A DNA stretch of 64,000 nt from Panicum virgatum (taxonomy: Eukaryota; Streptophyta; Magnoliopsida; Poales; Poaceae), in the NCBI RefSeq assembly GCF_016808335.1, contig NC_053142.1, positions 49,037,992 to 49,101,991 of the forward strand, read 5' to 3'. A program made the translations under genes and the position numbers. The notes under the pieces were generated by a model that saw only the letters and a list, made by a program, of their open reading frames with translations, was not told where the DNA came from and made no database searches. Numbering within the stretch: the first letter of the stretch is position 1; every line of letters begins with the position of its first letter. This document shows, piece after piece, positions 36,291-45,938 of the stretch.

Positions 36291-38002
36291 GGATGTACAA
36301 ATTGAAAAACAATATATACGTCTTCTCCTGAATTCGTAATTGTAATCAGAGAGATTGGCTAGTACTTTGTTTTGGACGAACAATTGGCTAGTACTTGATC
36401 CAGTATTCGCTTCACTTGGAGCACATGTTGTGACACACGCTAGCTGCCGGCTACTGCAGAAGCATGCCAAAGTACATGTTGTGACTTGGGTACTTCAGAC
36501 GACCTAACTCTGAACGTATTAGCTGTCGAGCATTTGGGGACCCATTGGATCAGAACCCATTGGGAACAATAGCCAGGAAGAGTGAGTGTGCGTGTGTGCC
36601 TACCATTGGATCAGATCCGCGGTAGCATCCCGTTGTATCATCCAACTCTGAAGTCTGAACGCAGGCTGCATCCCGTTGCTCCGCGACAGCTCCGGTTGTA
36701 TCATCCACTGTCAGGTCATGATCTCATGCTGATCGATAGAATATCGAAACGTGCTCCAGCATGTCATATTGTCATGGGGTCACCGGAATGTTCAGCTCCC
36801 CAGAGGAGACAGGCAGACAGCGGTGGCGTCTTCGGATCTGAAGGATCAATCAATTCCGGCCTCCCCGTTCGTCGTGTACCGATCTGATCCGTCGCTTTTG
36901 CTAAGACTACAGAGGCTTACTAATTCGCAACATGCAATTGCAAACCAAGGCCAATGATCAGAGCTTTCTGAGTGAAATATTCTAATCAAATCGAGATCAG
37001 GCCCTAATGGTGCCACATGCCTAGCACGTACTCCAACGTCACGAACAGAGACAGACACAAGTGGGCTGCATCAAGCAATGGGCTGTCTCTAATTTATGGG
37101 CGGCGTCACGCGGCGTGGCACGTCGCTCGCGCGACAAATACGCGAACGATCGCCTGAAGCGTTCCTTCTTCCTCCATCTCGCCGCCTCCACCTCTTCGTC
37201 TCCTCATCCTTTGCCTCATCGTCGCCGGGGTTTGGGTTAGGGATTTCAGGGTTCGGGTTGCCGGGGTTCGGGGTTGGGGTTCGTCGCTGCTGCTGTTCCT
37301 CGACTGTAGAGGGAGGGCCCGTGGGCGGCGGCGGACCGGCGGTGGCGATGGGTTGTGGGCGGGGCGGCGGGACGCCGCCGGCCGCGGGTGGTGGAGGACC
37401 CCCGGTGGGCGGTGGATGCGGCGGGGGCGTCATGGTGAGGGTCCGGCGGAGGTGGTCGGTGGAGGCGCATCTGACGGCGGCGGCGGGTGGCGGAGGCGGA
37501 TCCGGCGGCGGGCGGCGGCGGCGCGGGGGCGAGCAGGTCACTCGGAGCCGGAGGTGGCCGGCGGCGCGGGGGCGAGGATCGGTGGAACAGGGAAGAAGAA
37601 GAACAGTAGATTCGGTCCTGTGTGGTCGTGGGCCGCTCATGGGCCTCGCCCTTGAGGTGATGGTTCTTACACTATCACGTCCCTTAAGCCCGACCTTGCC
37701 CTTTTTTAGGCCCATCCCATACAACTTACAAGTTCACGGCCTATCTCGTTCCAGGAGCCTGCCAGCGGCGGCCCAGCGTTGCTCACACCGACGCCTCCGG
37801 TTATCAAGTTCTCCCACGCCGTCGCCGCCTAAACCTTCCCCCCACCGCCCCCACGCGCCTCTCTCCTCGCCGCCGGCCGCCGGCGAGTAGCAGGATACTC
37901 GTGCCTCTGCGTTTTGAAGGTCTCTCCGTATCAACTGAGCTTCTGTTTACCGGGGAGAGTATAGAAGCAGTGTGAGGAGCAAGGTGAAGCAGGGAGGTGG
38001 GT

Positions 38003-41000
38003 ATGGCGGAGGAGGTGCATCTAGGTCTGCCTGGTCCCTGGGCGGCGGACTACCGGGAGAAGGCCGACCACTACACCACTAAGATCGGTGGAGTACCTGT
38101 AAGTCTTTCTTTCTTAGTCCTGTCTGTAGCTCCTCCTGTCTCTTACTTCTCCTTTTGCCTAAGGAATTAGAGACCGAGTTATGCATTTTTTAATCGGCTC
38201 CCCCACCACAATTACTAATTTTAACTGACGATCCTCTAAGATGGTGGAATTGTTTTCTAAGGGATTATAAGCAACGAGGCATCAGTATTTCAACACCAAG
38301 CTCCTTTTGATTCATTTGCTGAAATTTCTGCAGGATTGGCCAGCTGGTGATATGGGCATTAAGCCTGAAATGCTTCAGTGCAGCTTATGTGGAGCTAAGC
38401 TTTGTCTCGTTGCTCAGGTGAGCATTGTTGATTTAGCTAGAAATTAGCAGTTGGAGCGTTCTGGCGGTCACCCGTATGAGAAAATGTTTTAGTGTAATGT
38501 TTAGGCATCAGCTAGTAAGCTGTTATGAACTTGCAACGTTCAGGCGTAGCATTGCAAAACCTGTTCATATACTGGACTGGCCTATGATGGTAGAGAATGC
38601 TTATATGACAATACTGTTCTTTTTTCCCTCACTCTTGTTTTTGTGGTCCTAAACTCAGGTATATGCACCTGTGGTGAAGCTAAACATTGAGGAGAGGGTA
38701 ATCTATGTGCTTGTTTGCCCGACACCAGAATGTGGGCCTAAATCTCAAAGGCAAATGTATACCTATTTGATTCCATCTTATTATTAGTTATTATTTGTAT
38801 CCTGTACATGATATTAAGTTAGTTTATCTCCTTTACTAATTACTATTATTCTTATAGTTGGAAGGTCCTAAGAGTTCAAAGATGCGGTAATGTTGAGAAA
38901 ACAGAAGGTGGCAATGATGAATTAGGTCAAGCGACTGGACCTTCTTCTACAAGTGTCCCAGAAGAACAGATTGATAAAAATAAGAGTCCTGATATCAACG
39001 ATGATGATTTCGATCTAGACGCCTTAGCTGAAGCACTTGAGCAAGCTGCGACATTGGCATCTAACTCGAAAAAGAAAAATAAGTCAAAGCGTGCTAGTGC
39101 CCCTATAAAACGCCCTGTATTAAAGGAGAAAACAGATGATCTGAGCATACCAGGTGAGGAAAATTTCTTAAGAATTCGTTATCATGTATACGAAGTCTGA
39201 ATGTTTTGATCTGATTGAATTTTACTGCAGTTCTTCCTTGTTTTTACATATACTATGATAAGGAACAATACCGGGGAAAAGGTACTATGGGTTCAAGTAG
39301 CAATGAATTGGTTTTGGACAAAGAAATAACAGATACAACAAATGATGAAGAAGAAAAATGGGAAGGAGAAAAGTATGAGTATGATAAAGCTATTGGTGCC
39401 GACAGAACTTTCTTAAAATTCAAGAAGCGGTTGGATGCATATCCTGAGCAATGCTTTAGGTAGTTAAAATTTAGAGTAAATTTCACTGGCGGTCCCCAAA
39501 CTTGTCCCGAGATTTCAAGTAGGTCCCGGTACTCTCAAAATGCACGTCTAGGTCCCTGAACTTGTCCCGAGGTCTCATCCCGGTCCCGGTACTCTCAAAA
39601 TGCACGTCTAGGTCCCTGAACTTACTAATCCATTTCATATAGGTCCAAATCTCCATAACATGCTCTCCAAATAGTACGATTAAGTGAACTAACAGGTGGG
39701 GCTCATATGGCAGTCACACCTCTCCCTTCTCCCTCCTCCCTCTGTATGGGCGCCGCCGGACCCCACCTCTAGCGTCTGTCGCCACCCGTGCGCCTGCGCT
39801 ACCACGATGGACCTCAACTCCGCGCCGCCCCGGTCCTCGTTCATGCCCCAACCGCCGCTTGGCCACGCCGACGGCAGACCCTGCATCCCCGCCGCCCCTC
39901 CACCGGCCCCATGCCCTCCCTACCCAGCCGCGCTGCCGTCAAGACCGTCGTCCCACGCGACCCTCGGTTACCCCGCTCCCTGGATGTCGTGCCACCCCGA
40001 GGGCAGCGCCCTCCATGGCCACCACCGCCGGCGCGCCCTGGCGGGCGAGCCCCGCTCCGGTCCTGGTCCCGGTCCAGCGCCCGCGGGCCCGCACAGCGCC
40101 GCCCCGGCTGGCGAGCCGGCGACCCCCTCGCCCGAGCCTGCCCCCTTCCCCATTCTCAAGGTTGAAGATGGCCATGGCCATGGGCGGCGACGTTGGGAGC
40201 AAGAGAGGAGGGAGAAGGGAGAGGTGTGACTGCCATATGGGCCCCACCTGTTAGTTCACTTAATCGTACTGTTTGGAGAGCATGTTATGGAGATTTGGAC
40301 CTATATGAAATGGATTAGCAAGTTCAGGGACCTAGACGTGCATTTTGAGAGTACCGGGACCGGGATGAGACCTCGGGACAAGTTCAGGGACCTAGACGTG
40401 CATTTTGAGAGTACCGGGACCTACTTGAAATCTCGGGACAAGTTTGGGGACCGCCAGTGAAATTTACTCTAAAATTTACCTCACAGTAGTCTTGTAATCT
40501 GACATGGTTGTTCATAAGACTTTTGCCTGTCGCCTTTCTTGGCTTGCATTACCTGAATCAAATTATGGCATGTATTGTTTTTAGGTATTCTTATGGTGGC
40601 AAGCCACTGTTGGCTGCAACAAAGTTACAAGATGCTGGCACTTGTAGGCTGTGTGGCTCATCACGCCAGTATGAATTGCAATTGATGTCTCCATTATCAT
40701 ATTTTCTCCATGAAGCTAGTGATGATTGCTCAAATTATGCAGCCAGCAGCTGGACTTGGCTAACTCTTATCATATACACTTGCTCAAAGGTACAATCTCA
40801 CTCTTCAATTTCCTGGTACTAAATACACGATGAAGTTTAAGGATTTATTAAGGTTCTACCTGCATGTACATTACACCAAATTTGTGTAACAAAGAGATTC
40901 CTTCGTCCTGCTTGATGTTCGTTATATACCCTTTGGAATGGCCAGAAAAGGATTAAGATATGCTGTGCAAACGTTTGCCATGAATTAATCCAGCCTAAAA

Positions 41001-41382
41001 TTTTAGACTTCCAATGAATTCTGTTTGTATTTTAGATTCCATCTTGGAGACATTTTCTGTCATCCATGCTATGGTGAATCGATTTCTATGATCCCTGAAG
41101 ATTTAAATGAACTTTCTAGGCATATGGAATCTTAGAGGCTAGGTGGGAAGCTACATATATATAGTTGACATTGTTTAGTATTTTGTGTTGGTACTGAAAT
41201 GTGAAAAGTAAGCATTTGTTCACTATCTTTTGTTTTTAGTTTTATATATTTTGTAGGGATTTATATATCGTGCTAATTTATTGCAGAGCTGCTGCCCGTC
41301 GTCATGTGGTGGAAAGCCTTGCAGCTGTTGCTGGGGTGTAGCTGAGGAGGAGATAATGATTCAGGAGGATGAAGCCGTCTAG
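38003..41382 (+). CDS. PDCD2-like (C-terminal domain) zinc protein
   Basis: Seven exons: 38003-38098, 38334-38417, 38659-38750, 38858-39153, 39231-39459, 40585-40789, 41287-41382; 1098 nt, 365 residues. Family members (PDCD2, PDCD2L, Tsr4) are chaperones for ribosomal protein uS5 in 40S assembly; that role is family knowledge. An N-terminal zinc module is visible: [15 protein letters not shown] (48-51), CPTPEC (80-85). A charged linker ([23 protein letters not shown]) follows, then the PDCD2_C domain ([25 protein letters not shown] at 286-289, [12 protein letters not shown]). Exon 3 can end at 38750 with a GC donor (ag|gcaaat), giving SQSWKV, or at 38756 with a GT donor, giving SQRQIWKV; both keep the frame. 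SW fits the family better. A 998-bp foldback element sits in intron 5. The terminal exon has a cysteine-rich tail (CCPSSC, CSCCW). Confidence 0.9.
39473..40470. mobile_element. Foldback, Mutator-like element in PDCD2-like intron 5
   Basis: A 998-bp element with inverted arms of roughly 260 bp that begin agagtaaatttcactggcgg. Each arm contains two tandem copies of an approximately 60-bp unit (cggtactctcaaaatgcacg, ctaggtccctgaactt). AAAATTT occurs immediately on both flanks (39466-39472 and 40471-40477), a 7-bp target duplication. The centre (about 39720-40230) is much more GC-rich than the arms and has Pro/Ala-rich open frames. This could be captured genomic DNA as in Pack-MULEs, but I recognise no parent gene. 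The superfamily is tentative because Mutator elements usually leave 9-bp duplications. Confidence 0.75.
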
Positions 41383-41463
41383 CACCTAATCTGTTGATTC
41401 CTGGTAGCTGTTGAGGAAGTCATGATCCAGGAGGATGAAGTCCTATCTGATCTAATTTGCTGA
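41341..41463 (+). repeat. Imperfect duplication of the PDCD2-like gene end
   Basis: The terminal coding segment and first bases of the 3' UTR (41341-41397, gctgaggaggagataatgat) are repeated in diverged form at 41404-41463 (gctgttgaggaagtcatgat). Both contain caggaggatgaag. The second copy lies after the stop codon, so it is untranslated. Confidence 0.65.
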
Positions 41464-44300
41464 GAAACACCGTTCCTGGTTTGAGTGTGTGATATACAGC
41501 TCCTGTTGCCGTTTCCCATTGTTTGAGTTGTAATTTGTAGAGCTATCTGCAATTTTGTGCTACTTTTGTGTAGATCCTGCAAACTGTCAAAAACAAAATA
41601 CGGCCGCCTTGCCTGGTCACAAGGGATGTCATGAACATTTTTGCCTGGAGTCTGAACTCTGAAGAAACCCTGGTTAACACGAGCTGGTTGGCTGCAAGTC
41701 CTAGCAATTATCCTGTCAGGCTGTAGCTTTTGATCGGCGTGGCATCATTCCTGCTTCAGATGTTAAATCCTATCTTGCTGCTTGAATTGTCAAAACTCCA
41801 ATCAAGCAAAGTCATGTTAGCACTCGATTATTGGGCGGTGCGCGATCCTGTTTGTACTATGTTCTTGTTTTGCCCCGTCAGTTCCACCACTCTTTTATGT
41901 CCTTGTCCAGAATCCCCTTTTTTTTACACTCAAAATAAAATATTCTCCACTATTTTTTTTAGTTTTATTGAGCCTGATAATTGCACGAAAGTGCTGGTTC
42001 TGATTAAAGTACACCTATAAAAGCTGTAAACACACTGCTGCAGCCTATAATAATAATTATAGTAGACGAAGTGCATAATTCATCAGCTGTATTATTCTCT
42101 CGCTGCCAACTCCACCTGCACCGACGTTGATGCTTGCATTTGCAACTTGGCTTTCGAATCGCCGGGGCATGGTGCCAGCCTGTCCACAAATTGGCCCACA
42201 ATATTCCAGTACGGGTTCAGCATATATTATATTATAGTAATGGGATTGAGCCATGTTTTCTCCATTTGAAGAATCTTAATTTAAACGTACTAGAACGTAA
42301 AAGATGTGCACAGTATTATTATACCCCAACTCACGGCCACCTAATCTCTTTGTAGCTTTGCTGACTTCATCTCACGTTGTTTTTTTTCCCAAGAATTTCA
42401 GTTGCAAAAAAAAAAACTATTCGCTTGGCGTTTTGTGTAAATTAAACTAGGACTAGCATATGCTTGTTCCTCATTTGGCATCGAGGTCTCCTCCGCTTGC
42501 TACCAGTAATCCGTCCCCGTCGCAACGTTTCGAGCCCAAGACGGCACGTCGCCTGGTCTAATGGTTGATCGCCTGACCTGCTGACGCAGAGACAGAACAG
42601 AACACGACGAACATCTCGCCCTCACCGCTCGGCTCGGCATACCCGATGCGGCGCCTCGCCATTGGGCGGGCCGGGTAAACTCCTCCGCCGGACACGCCAC
42701 TCCCCAGCCTGACCTGCTGCTGCCTCAACCGTGCAGTGCCAGTGCGTGCCCCCGGCGTGCGGTGCGCTCCGCCGCGAGCGTGCGGTGAACGGTGATCTCC
42801 GCCTAATCCTGCTCTGCGGCCTTGCCATTTTGCCAACGCCGAGAACGATAGTGACCTGTGCGAGTGCGATCACGAGCGGTGGCCGGGCAATGGAGCGCGG
42901 GCACGCGCGCACGTAGCGCCGCGTGGACGGACGCGGACGCAGCGAATGGGCGCGCGGCGCGCGGGTCGGCGGCAACCGGGGGCGGCCCACGCGCGCGCCG
43001 CGCCTTGACTTTTTCTCTCGCGGTGTTCGACAGCTCTCGCCAGTCGCCACGCCTCGTCGGAGCGCCGATAGGCCGAGGGAGAGCGGCGCCTCACTCAACT
43101 GCCGCACGGACTCTTCTCGCCAGTCGCCACGCCTCGTTCGTTTTTGGCATGTCGCGAGTCGCGAGCTGTGAGGGTCAGTCTCCACGGTGGGCGCTCGCTC
43201 GCTGTCCATCGGCAAGGTGACTGTGCGCGGGCACCACAGGCAGGCGATGCAAGGGGTCCGTCTCGCTCTCCGGCCTCGCGCTGATCGGCTTGGGAGATTT
43301 GCTCGGCGTGAATGATTGGGGTGGGGGCGCCTCCAGCGAATTGGCCAGGTCGATTCCAACAAGTTTACTGTACGGCAACAGCAGGTGCCATCGTTTTTCA
43401 GATCCGTGTGGACTCGGTTTACGTTGCACTGGTTTTGGTCGATTGCCTGTTCTTCGGGTGGCTGCTGGTACCGTAGAGTAGAGATGATCTTTCAGGCACA
43501 GCAAAAGGAGACTCCAGCAGACGCCTTTGTTGCTGTTCTATGCGGGGGACACGATCCCGTCAAATTTTTGAATGTTTGACTACCGGTAACTTGTAAAATA
43601 ACTTACTTGAAAACATAAATTGTTATGATTTGGATTTGTCTCAAAAAGAAAGAAAATCCTTTCGCTATCGCATGATTCCAGCAGAGAAGCTACTCTGCGA
43701 GATCATACAAACACTGTTTTTAGAAAATTATCGTTCTAGATCCAGGGGATTGTGGCCAATCGAACGGCCAGGAGGCGCTGACCCACGTGACGCTAGCTTA
43801 CGCGCGCCGGACAAAAAAACAAACAACGAAGCTGTTCGTGGCGTCAGGTTGATTGGAGGGGCCACCCGCACCGCACCGCAGCGCGCCCGCCGTCCGCCGC
43901 TCGCCTCGCCTCGCCTCGCCTCGCCCCGACGCGACGCGGCGCCGGCCGCCCACGCGCGGGCGGGCGTGCGTTGCGGCCGGCCCCACAGCCGGCTCACCGC
44001 GTCGCCTCGCGACCGCGCGCCGTGGCTGCGGCCGGAGCCGAGCGCCAGGCACCGTTCCCCCCTTCCTCTCCCTAATCGCGCGCATGGTTAGTTGGCTGAT
44101 GCAGTGATGCTAGTAGGAGGGCTTGGTGGGTGGTGCTCCTCCCGAGCCCCCAAAAGCCAAATTCCATTCCCCTATGGCATCGGCATGATGCCATAAAGCT
44201 CCCAGCTTTCCCTCCCCACGCCTCTTTTTATCTCCCGTGCCCCCGTCCCCATCGCCTCCGCGCCGGCCTGGTCTCCTCCACCCTTTCGCTTCGCCGCCTC
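41383..44300. other. Intergenic, no gene seen
   Basis: The first few hundred bases are the PDCD2-like 3' UTR. The middle is AT-rich. From 42.6 to 44.3 kb the sequence is CpG-rich, with a short (cgcct)n run near 43905-43925, probably the promoter and leader of the Cys-repeat gene. Arg/Ala-rich open frames on both strands lack homology. Confidence 0.4.
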
Positions 44301-44317
44301 CGGGTTCCCTGCGCCGG

Positions 44318-45937
44318 TACTGATCTCCGCTTCTCAGCTCTTTCTCTCTTTCTCTTGCTAGGAAACCTTCTCCCCAGTTTTGATTGTTCTTTGAGGAGAA
44401 TTGGACTTTCCTTCGGCTGTTGAGGTAGTAGTACTCGTTTGTTCCGTGCTGTGATTATTGGAGTTTCTTCGGGTGGAGTACGTGTAGCAGTCCTTTTAGT
44501 TGCAGTACTTGTTTGCTCTGTGCTGTGAAAGGACAAATGACTGCATGATCCTAGTGAACGAGTTTTAGCCGAAAACATGGCAAATTGAAGCCTTTGATGT
44601 AACTCTTGAGAATTTTTAGTGGAAATTTGATAAGTCGTGAGGGTTCAAGCCCCTCTATCCCCAAACCCTCTTTTATTCCCTAACCATAGTAGTTATCCTT
44701 TTTTTTCTTTTATCAATGGGTTTAAGATTCATTAGCTTTCTCATTCTACTCTTTCACAAAAGAGTGCGACGAGAACTCAATGAATCTTATGCTATTCATT
44801 AAATAGATGATTTATTTTTTATTTGATAGGGTTACCCCGCCTCATTTGATATTCATGTCTTTGTAGAGAAATTACCCTGTAGTTTGGGGGGAAAAATTCA
44901 TGCTATATGCTGTGACTTGCTATACTTATCACCACTTGTCGATTTCTGAGGCATATTTCTGCCAGAGTTTTAAACTAAAAAATTCAAGGATGTCAAGGGT
45001 ACTGCACGACAATTTTTGCACATATCTGTTTAATGGTTTCTAGATTTTGTAATATTATCATGAGCTCACGGAATTTGTCTGGAAAGTTCACAGTTCTTTC
45101 CTTCTTCCTTGTTTAATTTTATTCTCTTTTAATCGCATGTTTTGAGAATTTGAGGCTTCATTATCAGTGGACTTCGTGTGGCAATCATTTCATGACTACT
45201 TGTTTCTTCTTTGTTGGAGTTATTGAATGTGCGGAAGTTAAGACGTTGCCTTGATGCCTTGAATGATTGTCTCTATCTATGGTCTCAGTGAATGGATTTT
45301 AGTTGGAAAAGTTAGCATAAATCAACTTATCTGAAACTTTTTATGCATGCTTGTTGAAACTATTTTCATTAAATTTTGGCACGTTCTTCAGGCTGTTCGA
45401 ATCCATTTATAGTTTTATACCAGGTCTTGTGGTACCCCTTTGCTTGTTTGTAGATTTCAGATACCATTGAATTGCTTGATATTTCCACCTTTTAGTTTCT
45501 TCTCTCACATTGTTCACATCAACTTCAAACAGTAGTCTTGTTATGATTCAATCTTGTTTGTTAAATTCCATTTATGACCTTAACTTGCTTCACCTGCAGA
45601 TCTTGGAGGACATTGTATGAAGTCCGTTTGTGGTTCTGGACGCATAAGATAGTGTGCATATGATTTGTGTCCATAGTCCTGCAACCTCATCCTTTGCCAT
45701 TTGGGATCAGTAAGCTTCATGCTCATGGACAGAGCTGATACATCAGGTTTTGTCAGTGGTGGTATACATTACATGAACATCCATGTGTATTTTCATTTCG
45801 TGTATACTATGTGCTTCCTCAGTGGTGAAGTTGTAAAGCTGGGATCCTGAGTTCTGTTAGTTGGATTGAAGCATCTGGTCTCTAAACAGCACTTAAATAT
45901 TATTCTATCATAATCCTACCTTATTCATATTAAGCAG
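44318..45937 (+). other. Probable 5'-UTR introns of the Cys-repeat gene
   Basis: The coding frame starts two bases after a good acceptor (taagcag, ending 45937). Upstream, a donor gtactg near 44318 and an acceptor cacctgcag (ending 45599) bound a first leader intron. The segment 45600-45709 followed by gtaagc bounds a second one (45710-45937). These are inferred from splice signals only; long leader introns are common in plant regulatory genes. Confidence 0.4.
44625..44825 (+). other. Nuclear copy of plastid DNA (trnL-trnF)
   Basis: About 200 bp match the end of the chloroplast trnL(UAA) 3' exon (gataagtcgtgagggttcaa followed by ccctctatcccca) and the adjoining grass trnL-trnF spacer (ccctcttttattccctaacc, gggtttaagattcattagc, gagtgcgacgagaactcaat). 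I recognise it from the universal trnL-F primer site. The tRNA end has one visible change (C for T in aagcccctc), and the other half of the tRNA is absent, so it cannot make a tRNA. It lies inside the presumed leader intron of the gene at 45939. Confidence 0.9.
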
Positions 45938-45938
45938 G

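Larger units (their letters stand above)
31968..38002. other. Six-kilobase region without a supportable gene
   Basis: The left 100 bp hold the xylosidase leader and TATA box. The remainder contains AT-rich sequence (32.3-33.3 kb), GC-rich stretches without codon signal (34.9-35.4 kb), a tRNA-derived SINE-like sequence (36.1-36.3 kb), and the CpG-rich promoter of the PDCD2-like gene (37.1-38.0 kb). Open frames on both strands here are low-complexity (Pro/Arg-rich) and I do not support them as genes. Confidence 0.5.

Noticed and set aside
37089..37724. A 211-residue Pro-rich open frame on the minus strand
   Set aside because: Composition is that of a GC-rich promoter (Pro/Arg/Thr runs), no domain is visible, and it sits directly upstream of the PDCD2-like gene.
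39696..40254. Three overlapping open frames of 102-177 residues
   Set aside because: They lie inside the foldback element; their ends ([11 protein letters not shown]) read the same in both directions because they run into the inverted arms.
44640..44685. A tRNA-Leu gene
   Set aside because: Only the 3' part of the plastid trnL is present; the anticodon and 5' half are missing.
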